From assembly GCA_946902985.2 (NCBI GenBank), contig OX336389.2, forward strand, positions 980,342,482 through 980,406,481: a DNA stretch of 64,000 nt, read 5' to 3'. The notes under the pieces were generated by a model. That model was not told the origin of the DNA and searched no databases. It saw only the letters and a program-made list of their open reading frames with translations. This document shows, piece by piece, positions 44,202 through 54,064 of the stretch. The translations under genes were made by a program, and so were the position numbers. The stretch is from Meconema thalassinum. Lineage: Eukaryota > Arthropoda > Insecta > Orthoptera > Tettigoniidae. How positions within the stretch are numbered: the stretch's first letter is position 1; each line of letters begins with the position of its first letter.

Positions 44202-44863
44202 ATTACACTTACGCTATAACATCTATGTTTGAGAATACAGGTGAAAAATATATACAATATGTACAATTATTTAGTTGCAGTGTTGGTAATGCAACAGTCG
44301 GTGTATGTTAAATGTGTTATATCTAATGTTAGGTAAACTTCTAAAATAGTGATGAAAATCCAGAATTTGTCTGTTAGGGGTGATTATATGGTTTTACAAA
44401 ACCAACTATGGTTATACTGAAATAATGCAAGCTTATACTTATCGAGTTGTCTCTTTAACTGGAACTTGAAGCAGTTGCGTGTTGCTATAGACACCAGTTG
44501 TAGTCGACTAACCCCGAGTGTTCGCCGGGTGGAACTGGTTTTCCCCTTCCTCCCCTTCTTCCAGAGGTCAGTGCCATGTATATTTGTGTGACTTTGCCAA
44601 ATCTAGATAAAAGTGTATGCTATTGAATGCAGGAGTCTGCAACTACTAAAGACCGTGGAACTATCTTCGCCACGCATGGGCTAAGAAGCCATCGATACTG
44701 AGCGGTACACGGTCTATTGAAGACGTCCCGGCACCTTTAATACTGCCGCGTATATCGGCCTAGGTTTATTGCAGAAAAATGTACATAGTACACCTGATCC
44801 AATTAACATTTACCTATAAACACCTCTATTTTCCCCCCTTTTTTATCTAGCTTGGCTGTATCG

Positions 44864-45346
44864 CTAAGTTGTGTCTTGTTTTCGACAGGGTGTGTTTTTT
44901 AGTAGGGCGAAAAGGGGTGAACTCTCCATAAAAGTGTGTTCATTTAGATTGTTGGGATTGTTTTGTTTGGCTAGGTGAATCTCGATTGCTTCTTTTATGT
45001 CGAGAGCTCTGCCTTTCGATTCGTGATGAATTATTTTTAGATCAGTCTCGATTTTAGTGAAGCTGTGCCCCGTGTCACACATATGTTCGCATACGGCTGA
45101 ATGTGTTCCGTATCTTATCGCATTCCTATGTTCATTATCTACTCGTCTTCTGCTCTGTCCAATGTAATTAGCTTGACAACCAATGTCTTGGCATGTAATA
45201 GAATATACCCCTGACTTTGAATACGGGTCTTGTTTATTTAGATTGCTATTTTGCAGGTGCCTCCCGGTCGTATTATTCGTTGTGAATGCTATTTTTATGC
45301 CTTGCTTTTTGAATAGATTAGTGATTTTATGTGTGTTCTCATTCAC
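44864..45346 (-). CDS. Penelope GIY-YIG endonuclease frame
   Basis: The frame encodes 160 residues: 'NENTHKITNLFKKQGIKIAF', then 'SGVYSITCQDIGCQANYIGQ', 'SRRRVDNEHRNAIRYGTHSA', 'VCEHMCDTGHSF' and 'LDIKEAIEIHLAKQ'. The GVYSI and NYIGQ parts are the GIY-YIG pair, with a conserved arginine and a CX..H metal-binding-like spacing between them. In intact elements this is the C-terminal domain of the single protein. Here it is separated from the reverse transcriptase by a one-base frameshift just upstream of 45346. Confidence 0.82.
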   Translation of the reverse strand: MNENTHKITNLFKKQGIKIAFTTNNTTGRHLQNSNLNKQDPYSKSGVYSITCQDIGCQANYIGQSRRRVDNEHRNAIRYGTHSAVCEHMCDTGHSFTKIETDLKIIHHESKGRALDIKEAIEIHLAKQNNPNNLNEHTFMESSPLFALLKNTPCRKQDTT

Positions 45347-47256
45347 ATAGTTGAAGCGCGCGATTTTTTCTCATTAATGTCCGGTTTTGGAATCCTTTTA
45401 TCTTTATTTTTATGTTTGGCTACAATTTGGTCTATTTTGCTTGGCGGGAAATTGTTTTCCTTTGCTATTTGTTTAATGGTTCTTATTTCCTTATTATAAT
45501 TGTCTGTTGACATGGGTATGTTTAAAGCTCTGTGCACCATTGAATTGAACCCCGCTAATTTATGCGTACTGGGGTGATTAGACTGATTGTCGTTTGCATG
45601 CGAGGTTTGTGTGGCTTTTCGGAATATGGAGTATGAAAGCTCGTTGTCCTTACGTTCAATAGTTATGTCGAGATAATTTATTTTTCGATCTGTTTCGGAT
45701 TCCTTGGTGAATTTTATTGAGTGGTGTAGGCTATTAATGGATTGGAGAATTGTTTCTTCGCTTGTTAATTCAGTATCGTAGATGCAAATTACATCATCTA
45801 CGTATCTTTTCCATATTACTATTCCCTTTGTTGAAGTCTTTTCTAAAAACTCATTTTCTAGTGCATTAATGAAGATGTCAGCGATTAATCCGCTTAATGG
45901 TGATCCCATCGCTAATCCTTCTGTTTGTGTGTACATTTTATTGTCGAATTGAAACGCGTTTTGGCCGAGGACGACCCTCAGTAGTCGCACGATCTCTTCA
46001 GTTTCTTTTTCCGAATTGTTGGATTTTAAGTTATTTTCGATAGTGTTGATTGCATCATTAATAGGAATATTGGTGTACATGTTAGTTGCATCGAAAGATA
46101 CAAGCCTCATGCTAGGTTTCATTTGTAGGGTGTTCAGTGCTGTTACTAATTCCGTTGTGTTCTTTACAGAGTTGTTCTTGTCGTTGGAAAGGCCGCGTTT
46201 TAAGATTTTTAGTAACTCTTTGCTGATTTTGTAATTAGGCGCATTCCTATAATTGACTATTGGTCTCATTGGGCACTCATTTGTGTGTATTTTTGGTTGT
46301 CCCCTCAATGACTGTATTTTCGGGTTCCTGTTTATTAGTTTTGACTTTTCAGCTTTGGTCAATATGTATTCTGTTCCTTTTAATACACTTTTTATTTGTT
46401 TTTGGAATTTATTGGTGGGGTCTTTTGCTAATTCCTTGATTTCGTTGTTTAGGAATTCGACTGTTTTTTCAATGTATTCTGTTTTGTTCAAAATTACTGT
46501 GGTATTTCCCTTTTCTGCTTTTGTGATGATTAAGTCATGTTCTCTTATTTTTTGTTTCAATGACTTTATTTCTTTTAGTTGTTTGTTGTTTTGAGTGTAA
46601 TTGTTTTCGCCCTCTCGTTTGAGGATTTTTTTGGCTTCGTTGGTGGCAAGATTTTTGGTTAATTCCCTGTCTTCTGCTGGGAGATTGTGACTGGCTATCT
46701 CGATATCTGTGATTAACTGTTTTATGTTATGGTTCGTGTGTGCGTCTGTGTAGTTGTATTTCAAACCTTTGTCTAGCATATCCATTTCATTTTGAGAGAA
46801 GGTTACATTCGTTCTGTTGTTTACCCTGCTGTGGAAATTGAATTCATTATTATTCGTGTGTTGTTCACTAGGTTGATTATTCTGTGTTTCTCCTAGTTTT
46901 CTTAGTTTATATTCTAGCGTTTCGTGTTTCCTCGTTGCTCTGATTTTGATGGTGTCATGTAGGTGCTCGGTAAAACTGTCCCATTGGGATGCGTGCCAGA
47001 AGTTACTTAGTTGCAATTGAATATCGTATAGTTGTTGGTTGATTTTTTGCTTTCTTATGTATGCAAATCTTAGTTCGTTTTTTATCCAAAGCGCTTTGGC
47101 TTGTTTAGTTGAAATGATTGAGGCTGGTGTAATCGGTACGGTTTTAATTGGTACATATTTAGGGGTGAGATTTAGTTCTATACATTTTTTGTTGAACCAA
47201 ATTGACTTGTCTATGTTCATGAGTTCATATAGTTTAAATCGATAATCTGGTAGCAA
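45343..47256 (-). CDS. Penelope reverse transcriptase frame
   Basis: About 637 residues stay open. An N-terminal helical region is followed by 'TKAEKGNTTVILNKTEYIEK', 'RGQPKIHTNECPMRPIVNYR', 'MRLVSFDATNMYTNIPINDA', 'TEGLAMGSPLSGLIADIFIN' and the catalytic 'WKRYVDDVICIY'. 'INYLDITI' and a thumb region come next, ending 'DINEKKSRASTM'. These are Penelope-type RT blocks. The first residues (the frame opens at a TTG) may not be the true start, since the element is truncated here. The frame ends by a shift in the A run near 45363; the original probably read on into the endonuclease. Confidence 0.82.
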   Translation of the reverse strand: MLPDYRFKLYELMNIDKSIWFNKKCIELNLTPKYVPIKTVPITPASIISTKQAKALWIKNELRFAYIRKQKINQQLYDIQLQLSNFWHASQWDSFTEHLHDTIKIRATRKHETLEYKLRKLGETQNNQPSEQHTNNNEFNFHSRVNNRTNVTFSQNEMDMLDKGLKYNYTDAHTNHNIKQLITDIEIASHNLPAEDRELTKNLATNEAKKILKREGENNYTQNNKQLKEIKSLKQKIREHDLIITKAEKGNTTVILNKTEYIEKTVEFLNNEIKELAKDPTNKFQKQIKSVLKGTEYILTKAEKSKLINRNPKIQSLRGQPKIHTNECPMRPIVNYRNAPNYKISKELLKILKRGLSNDKNNSVKNTTELVTALNTLQMKPSMRLVSFDATNMYTNIPINDAINTIENNLKSNNSEKETEEIVRLLRVVLGQNAFQFDNKMYTQTEGLAMGSPLSGLIADIFINALENEFLEKTSTKGIVIWKRYVDDVICIYDTELTSEETILQSINSLHHSIKFTKESETDRKINYLDITIERKDNELSYSIFRKATQTSHANDNQSNHPSTHKLAGFNSMVHRALNIPMSTDNYNKEIRTIKQIAKENNFPPSKIDQIVAKHKNKDKRIPKPDINEKKSRASTM

Positions 47257-47263
47257 AAATAAT

Positions 47264-47342
47264 TGCCGAGACTGGAGTTTGAACCCGAGACCTCATGATT
47301 CTTAGACCAAGACGCTATCATTGCGACTATTACAACAACAGA
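47264..47342 (-). repeat. tRNA-like (SINE head) sequence next to the Penelope 5' end
   Basis: The minus strand has 'gatagcgtcttggtctaaga' and B-box-like 'cgggttcaaactccag' with 'gtctcggc' at the end. It could be a SINE head or a decayed tRNA gene. The Penelope frame begins within 10 bp. Confidence 0.45.
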
Positions 47343-47349
47343 AATAATG

Positions 47350-48186
47350 AGTACAAGACGGATACTTATTATCACGTACCGGTAATATTATGGAAGTAAT
47401 ATTTTATGCTCCATTAATATTTTCCTTTTTTTTCGATAATGTTCCTGCGTGGAATTCAGTTCTAAATTGGTTATGAATAGGCCTACTTGGCAGTAAAGTG
47501 AATGCATACAGTGGTCCATGAAAGGCTAGCCCAATTCCCGTGTAAACACATCGATATAATGTTGATAACTGCATCACCGCAATGTGGGTTAATATCTGAA
47601 TAGCTATTGTGCAGAAACATAATACCAGTGTTGCCAACTAGTTACAATGTTTCGTATTAAAGCATATCATCATTTAAATACTGATACGAAAACTGAGACC
47701 ATGTGATTTGTGTTTCAATCAGTTGACACCAGAGTTCGCATGAGCGTTTACCATTCAGAATTAAATTTTGACTAATCACATAACCCATACTCTAGGCGTT
47801 TGTTGATACTTCCATCTAGTAGTGGCTCGCCGAGTAACTTTGCATTGAAAAATACGTTTCGAATGCCGAAGGGATAAAAGTGTTTAGCAAAGTTACTCAG
47901 GGAGTGGATGCCCATCACTTTTATCCAAAGATTGAAAAACAGACCCTTTGCTTGGTTATTTATGCATACTGTTCCCAAAAAAAAAAATTCTATTGCCATG
48001 TTAGTCAGTTTTCCGGTTTAGAATATCATTTTACATAGGAAATACCTCGGTTCCGTTTTATTTTATTTCTTTCTCCGTTTGCCCAGGTTTCCCAGTTTAT
48101 AGGGGGTACGGTTTAGGTAGGTTTTACTGTATTTATTAGATTCTATTGGCCAATATTAAAACAAATTAGACTATCAGGTTTGCATA
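47350..48186. other. Intron sequence, mostly unrecognised
   Basis: Holds the possible right terminus described at 42755-44129 (about 47895-47953) and the phrase 'ctaggcgtttgttgatactt'. No genes. Confidence 0.4.
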
Positions 48187-48325
48187 TCATCAGTGAAGAA
48201 GCCAAACCTCCTATGTCACATTTGTTAGCTACGCGGAAGTGTTCTGTAATTTACTCTTCCCTACGGAACACTTCTGTGTAGCATACGAACGTGACATTCA
48301 AGGTTTGGCTTCTTTACTGATGATA
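48187..48325. repeat. Imperfect palindrome, about 60-bp arms
   Basis: Left arm 'atcatcagtgaagaagccaa'...'gaagtgttct' (48187-48245) is the imperfect inverse of 48266-48325 ('gaacacttctgtgtagc'...'cttctttactgatgat'). The loop is about 20 bp. Probably a small foldback element. Confidence 0.7.
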
Positions 48326-48777
48326 AGATGAATTGCATGGAATTTAAAATGGGCCAAGTGATCATAAGGCACATTTGAGTATTTAGCTGTTTATTTCATG
48401 AGAAAAGTGAGAAATTAACATGTTCAGTGAGTCATGGGATGAGTGTTAAGAAAACTTCCGCACTGAAAGATTACCTCTCCTCGTTATATGCAGAAGATGT
48501 GTTAAAGGGGTACTCAACTAATAAATCATGTTTATCTTATTCAAAAATAGGGATAGACCTTAGACTGAATATAATAATGTTGAAAACTAGAGCTGTGTGT
48601 GCCTTGCTGCTTAGGAGTTAGAGCGTCTTTAGTCAGCACAGACTTCATAAACGTGAGCATCCTGCAGCTAGCTGGGCATCAGGCAGATAAAGACAGGCGT
48701 CTTGTCACATACATGCTCAAACTATGCTTACAGTGCATATGTAGGACCAATAACATTATTTCATCATTCAACTATAA
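48326..48777. other. Intron sequence, nothing recognised
   Basis: No element ends or coding similarity before the TA target of the next transposon. Confidence 0.4.
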
Positions 48778-48990
48778 TACAGTAAAACTTCTTTTATACG
48801 ATTCACACTTATACGTTTTCTACACTTATACGATTTTTTTCTTGGTCCCGGCAAACTCCCTATACTTTCCATGTTAATTTATTTCCGATATACGTTTTAC
48901 ATTTATTCGTTTTTCACGCTTATACGATCATATCTTACGTCCCCGAGAGAAAAATGCGTCGTTTATACGTTTACAACGGTTTCCCTACTT

Positions 48991-49319
48991 GAAAATCCAC
49001 AGCCTGCTTCCAGTCTCCGACCGGGTCAGGAATGGAATGAATGAAGCCCCCATCTAGCGGCGAGGATATGAATTGTGCCGGCTGCCGAGGCCTGACGCAC
49101 TCCTCTGGGGCAATGATTTAATGAATGACAGATGAAATGAAATGATAGTGGAGAGTGTTGCTTGAATGAACTTTTGACAGGGAAAACCGGAGTACCCGGA
49201 GAAAAACCTGTCTGCCTCCGTTTTGTCCAGCACAGATCTCACATGGAGTGACCGGGATTTGAACCACGGACTCAGCGGTGAGAGGCTGGCGTGCTGCCGC
49301 CTAAGCCACGGAGGCTCCT
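48991..49319 (-). mobile_element. SINE family B, full length, inside the pogo copy
   Basis: A tRNA-like head on the minus strand, 'ggagcctccgtggcttaggc' with B box 'tggttcaaatcccgg', lies at 49319-49240. The body follows and ends 'gaagcaggctgtggattttc' at 48991. A perfect 13-bp duplication 'ggtttccctactt' is at 48979-48990 (first base shared) and 49320-49332. Confidence 0.88.
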
Positions 49320-49546
49320 GGTTTCCCTACTTAAAATCTTTAAAAATATCGGAGCCAGAAACTTATGACAAGCACTGTACGTTTCTCGGAAACCATCCCT
49401 CGCGCGGGGCTATGTTGTGGCAAGAGCGACCTTGAAGCTATGTTCAGCCGGAGTTGCGTGTGTTGCGAAATACAACACCACTTGCTTCAGTCATTGTTCT
49501 GCCTTGTTCGGTGCTTCAGTTCTGGTTAACCTTGATTGCAGTGAAC

Positions 49547-51394
49547 ATGGGTGAAAGGAAGAGGAAGTGCATTACGATTGCTGAAAAATTACTTATTTTG
49601 AATGTAGTGAAGGAAAGTGGCAACATGAAACGCACTGAAATCACTAAGAAATTGGGGATTGCTCCGTCCACCTTAAACACAATTGTAGCTAAGGCAGCGG
49701 AAATTGAAGAAGGCGCACGTGTTTTAGGTGTTACTACAAAACTGCGATCTCGCATTCAGGGCGGAAAATACGAATGTTTGGAAGATTGTTTGTTACAGTG
49801 GTTCAGGCAACATAGGGCAGAAGGCATTCCAATCAGCGGACCAATGCTTTGCGAAAAAGCAAGTGAACTGGCAGTCAGACTTGGTGTAGATTTTAGTGCT
49901 TCATCAGGCTGGCTACACAAATTTAAGGTTAGGCACGGCATCAGTAGTCACAATGTGTGTGGGGAGAGCAGGAGTGTTGATGCCGAGACTGTACTAGATT
50001 GGAAGGAAAACCGTTTGAAAGAACTGACATCCCGATTTGCTCCTCAGGACATTTTCAACGCAGACGAGACAGGCCTCTTTTTTTTTAATTTAATGCCTGA
50101 TCGAACAATGGCAATGAAAGGGGAAAACTATCACGGCGGAAAACAAAGCAAACAACGTGTAACAGTACTGTTGTGCGCCAACAGTGACGGATCGGAAAAG
50201 CTGCCTTTACTGACAATCGGCAAATTTTCAAAGCCGCGTTGTTTTAAAAACGTTGCTACACTCCCTACAAAATACACCAATAACAATAAATCTTGGGTCA
50301 CGACGAATGTTTTTGAAGCCTGGCTTCGAAGTGTAGACGTCAAAATGGGAGCGAAAGGTCGTAAGATCTTATTATTCGTGGACCGATGCCCAGCTCATCC
50401 TCCAATTACTTCTTATTTGAGGAACGTGACTTTGGAATTTTTACCAGCGAACTGCACGAGCGAGCTGCAGCCGCTCGATCTCAGAGTGATGCGCAACTTA
50501 GAGTTGCATTATCGTAAGATGCTGGTGCAACATGCGATCAGATGTGTAGACATCGGGAAAGAGGACGAAATGAAAATCAACTTGTTACAGGTAAGATTTC
50601 TAGTACTGTATTTATTTCCTCTTCTATAATTTTTATTTGTGTTCTTTTTGGGAAGTTCTCGTCAAACCATTAAAATTACGTGATTGAATCTGTGTTATAA
50701 TAATCTTGCGTCTTCAGACAAATTAAAATCGATAAATTAATTAACACTTTTTCTTTTCTTCTGGTAGGCAATGCATTACATCGCAGCATCATGGCACCGT
50801 GTCTCAGCACTTACAATTCGGAACTGTTTTCGAAAAGCTGGATTTGATGTTACCGGTAGTTGTACTGGTGATATTATTCATGATGATGATCCTGATAATG
50901 ACTGCGAATGGAGGAAACTGGAAGAGGAGGCATCATTCGATGACTACGTAAATGTTGACGCCAACCTCGTCACTGCAGAAGCCACGACTATCTCCGAGAT
51001 AGTTGAAGACTCACAACGGGATCTGAGCGAGGACCGTATTAATGACGATGACGACGATGATACTGAAGATCCGCAGCATAATACAGTGGATGTTAATGAT
51101 GCTGTCAATGCTCTGTGGACTATCAAACATTTTGTGACGCTCCATAACATTTCTGAGGAAATAATGGCCGAATTGTATCGGTTTGAAAATACTGTTCATT
51201 CCGTGGCCGCAGCCAACAAAAAACAAGCCAAGATAACAAACAGACTACTTCGTAAAGTGACTTGGTTTGTTGTTTCTTTCTTTATCTGGGTGCATATCTC
51301 TTGTATTTGTATTTATCTCTTGTATTTGTATTGTTACATATTGCCGATTATAGTTAAACAATCGTATTATTATTTCCTGTTGTTCACTTCTTAA
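49547..51394 (+). CDS. Tigger-like transposase, two exons, nearly intact
   Basis: Exon 1 is 49547-50590 (348 codons) and exon 2 is 50768-51394. The intron begins CAG|gtaaga and ends ggtag; phase 0 on both sides. Domains: a pogo/CENP-B N-terminal helix-turn-helix ('KRTEITKKLGIAPSTLNTIV'), a second CENP-B HTH with 'SSGWLHKFKVRHGIS', and a DDE domain. The three catalytic aspartates are in 'NADETGLFF', 'LFVDRCPAHPP' and 'LQPLDLRVMRN'. An acidic exon-2 region follows. The C-terminus is altered: a 4-bp insertion after 'KKQAKIT' replaces the ancestral 'DYFVK' end seen in copy 1 and adds about 40 residues. The first codon ATG is present here but lost in copy 1. Confidence 0.85.
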
Positions 51395-51492
51395 CGGGAA
51401 CCATCGCTCGCCCGCGCTGCGGGCCTGTCTCCCGCCAGGCACTTTGCCGTAATGCGTAGCTCGCGCGGCACAGTGATTGAGTGGCCTATAGT

Positions 51493-51729
51493 TCACAGCT
51501 GGTGCTGAAAATGTTCACCATTCACTGCTACACATCGCTGGCATCTCTTTATGAAATTGTCATTTACGTTCTGAAGTTCCTCAGCACCGATTGACTCTAT
51601 TTCAGCTGTAATATAGTCTTCAAGCTCATTTTCGCGAAAGATTTCCTGTACTTTTTGAAGGTATTTACACACGTTCACGTAATGAAAATCGCATTGGAAC
51701 ATCACACTGAGCACTAAACACATGAACAA
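51493..51729 (-). pseudogene. Captured C-terminal fragment of another transposase (copy 2)
   Basis: The minus strand reads 'KVQEIFRENELEDYITAEIE', 'SIGAEELQNVNDNFIKRCQR' and 'CVAVNGEHFQHQL' before a stop. The CVxxNGxHFxH ending is typical of another insect transposase family. It lies in the 3' untranslated part of the pogo element, antisense to it, and is shared with copy 1 (30560-30755). It was therefore gained before the copies separated. Confidence 0.65.
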
Positions 51730-52247
51730 TTGACTAAACTGAACCCCACACTGCTAAAGCACACTGCAAAGGAGGGAAACTTGTGGTGCCAAGAAGCACA
51801 TTACGGCAAAGTGTTTGACGGGAGACCGAGGGTCCGCGTCGCATATAAAACGAAGTCCCTGTATAACCCATAATGTCACATACATTTTGCAGTTTTTATT
51901 TACCGACTTTCATTTACGCGTTTTTCACACTTATGCGTTTTTTTTCGTTTGGTCCCCTGAAAATCGTATAAGTGAAGTTTTATTGTATGTGCATTGCAGA
52001 CTAATTTTAATAATCATTAATGTAACATTTTCTCACAAATTAAATTCAAACAGCAATTTCAGATGTCTCAGGTTCCATTTTATGAAGTGATTCCATGTTG
52101 CATGGTATGTAATTTTGGTCACTAACATCTATTCGCTTAAAGATGTGTGTTCATTCACTTTGCTACTAGCTTCACAGCAAGATTGTTCTTCACTCACATG
52201 TCTTTTTCTCATATCACCTTTTACTAACCCAATCTCCATCTGACATA

Positions 52248-53148
52248 TCGCATTTCCTCGCATAATAGTCGCACCCCACTTTTCAAACACTAACATAGGT
52301 TTATAAAATGTCATTGCATAATCGTCGCATAGCATATTTGTATTTGTGCGCCCGTCCATTGAACACTCTGGCGCGAGCTAATAACCTGGCGTGACTTTGT
52401 CAGGTGCCTGTGGGCTATGACCACGTGTTGTGAGCGGGCAGCATCGTCACATAGCACATTCGTATTTGTGCGCTGATCGGTTGCGCGTGCTACCGCGACT
52501 TTATAACCTGGCATGACTTTGTCAGAAGAAAGTAATTTCGTCTTAATGCCTGCGGGCTATGAACTGCGACGCGTGCGGCCAGCATCGTCACTTAGCACAT
52601 TCCGCGGCTTTAAAACCCGGCGAACTGCTGGAACACGGCACGCTAAACAGCGATCTCGTTCAACACCACTCCAGGGGAGTGAAACTTGTGTGGACCTGTC
52701 GCTTTCATGAGTTGGCCTCGGAATGACGAGATTCAATAAGCCGCCGTACGAAGCGCTGCTAGCCCCAGTTCGCCGACGTTAAAACAGGTCCGACTGCTAT
52801 TGGCAGAATCTTATGCAAGGGACACCCCATGCTAGTCTAGCATCAGCCACTTCCTTGGAAACATCGCAACAGAGATCCCTGTGTGATTTTACGCACATGT
52901 TGTCCACAATGAGAAAATACAAGAATTATACAGTGATCTTGATGACCGTGAAATACACGGAATTTCATAATAAACAAATAATATTAATAACAATATTAAG
53001 AAAGCGCACAAGCGTGCAGCAAATAATGATACAGTATATATTTAAAAATTGTGGTTTTATTCTTTGAATTTAAAATATTCTGCATATAATCGTCGCACCC
53101 TGCTCTTTTTCCACAAATTTTAGGCTAAAAATATGGGAGGAAATGCGG
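52248..53148. mobile_element. TIR element with about 104-bp repeats, copy 2 (short)
   Basis: Ends TCGCATTTCCTCGC and, inverted, GGAAATGCGG, with TA at 52246-52247 and 53149-53150. Only about three repeat units remain, in the opposite orientation to copy 1 ('ataacctggcgtgactttgt', 'gcctgcgggctatgaac'). A unique segment at about 52640-53060 is not repeated. No transposase. Confidence 0.8.
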
Positions 53149-53389
53149 TAATACTCTGTGCTGCCAACTTATTCTGATGAAAGTTGGTATCATTGATATG
53201 ACATGCATCCCTGCAAAAGGAGATATTATTCATCTCTTTGGGACTTCAAATTACAGTATTTGGTGATTCTCTTGTGACTTTGTTTATGGGCTTAGGACAT
53301 CATGGCCATCAGTCCTGTGTACTTGGTTGTATGTGAAATCTTCTTGTTAGCCTTATTGTGGTTGACTGTGCTAGTGTTTCTTGTAATTG

Positions 53390-53515
53390 CAATTAGGATG
53401 GTGGCGGTCATGCCTTGAGCTATGTACCATCCCGGGATTTGCATGGAATTGAAGTGGGGAAACCACAGAAATCCACTTCTATGATGGCTGAGGTGGGAAT
53501 CAAAGCAATCCCTTC
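53390..53515 (-). mobile_element. SINE A-like body fragment
   Basis: The minus strand reads 'gattcccacctcagccatca', 'gtggatttctgtggtttccc' and 'gcaaatcccgggatgg', matching the middle of SINE family A. Confidence 0.55.
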
Positions 53516-53534
53516 TCATTTGCTTTCACTATGT

Positions 53535-53965
53535 TTCACCCGCTGTTCCAAATAGTCCCACATATTTTCTGTGGGATGAAGATCAGGTGATTTAGCAGGC
53601 CAGTCTATGTGTGAAACCAGTTGTGTGCAGTTCCTGTGAACACAGCTGTTGTCATATTGGAAAATGGAAATGTCGACAGCATACTTATTGTGAAGATATT
53701 GAATAAACGCAACACTTGGTCACAGAGAGTATTGAAATAAGCATCTTGGCTTATGTTCACAGTGACCTGAATGAGTAGGCCCAAGTATTGGTATGAAAAT
53801 CAGCCCCCTGAACTATGCCCTCCACACATACAGCAAGTGAAATGCCTCAGTGCGTTGCATAATTTGAAAACTGGCAAGATAGACTCATCGGACCAGTTGG
53901 CTACTGTTAACTGAGTGGTTTGGGCCACTGTGAGGTTTGAGCCAATGAAGTCATTCAGCTTAAAG
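53535..53965 (-). pseudogene. Tc1-like transposase remnant
   Basis: Across frames the minus strand gives 'VANWSDESIL' (first Asp), 'VTVNISQDAYFNTLCDQVL', 'FQYDNSCVHRNCTQLVSHID' (second Asp) and 'WPAKSPDLHPTENMWDYLEQ' (the Glu). This is the catalytic half of a DD34E Tc1 enzyme. Frameshifts and stops make it dead. Ends were not found. Confidence 0.7.
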
Positions 53966-54064
53966 ACTTGCTCAAACATTACTTTTACTTTGACCTCGCT
54001 GTTCCACCCCTTAAAACAACAGTAACTGACTAACAATACCATACTTCACTGTCATGGTTACATG

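Larger units (their letters stand above)
44130..47256 (-). mobile_element. Penelope-like retroelement, 5'-truncated
   Basis: On the minus strand come a reverse transcriptase frame (47256-45343), a GIY-YIG endonuclease frame (45346-44864), about 700 bp of 3' sequence and a hammerhead-like motif at 44201-44161. Order and domains are those of Penelope-like elements. The exact 3' end near 44130-44150 is uncertain. The 5' end stops at 47256 beside a tRNA-like sequence, and no repeat of the 3' region is seen there. Confidence 0.85.
48780..51985 (+). mobile_element. pogo/Tigger-like transposon, copy 2
   Basis: Starts CAGTAAAACTTC and ends GAAGTTTTATTG, with TA at 48778-48779 and 51986-51987. After removing a 329-bp SINE and its 13-bp duplication, the length is about 2,865 bp, nearly equal to copy 1 (2,858 bp). 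Orientation is opposite to copy 1. The transposase is nearly intact. Confidence 0.9.

Noticed and set aside
46016..46594. Hydrophobic + strand frames suggesting membrane proteins
   Set aside because: Antisense shadow of the Penelope reverse transcriptase.
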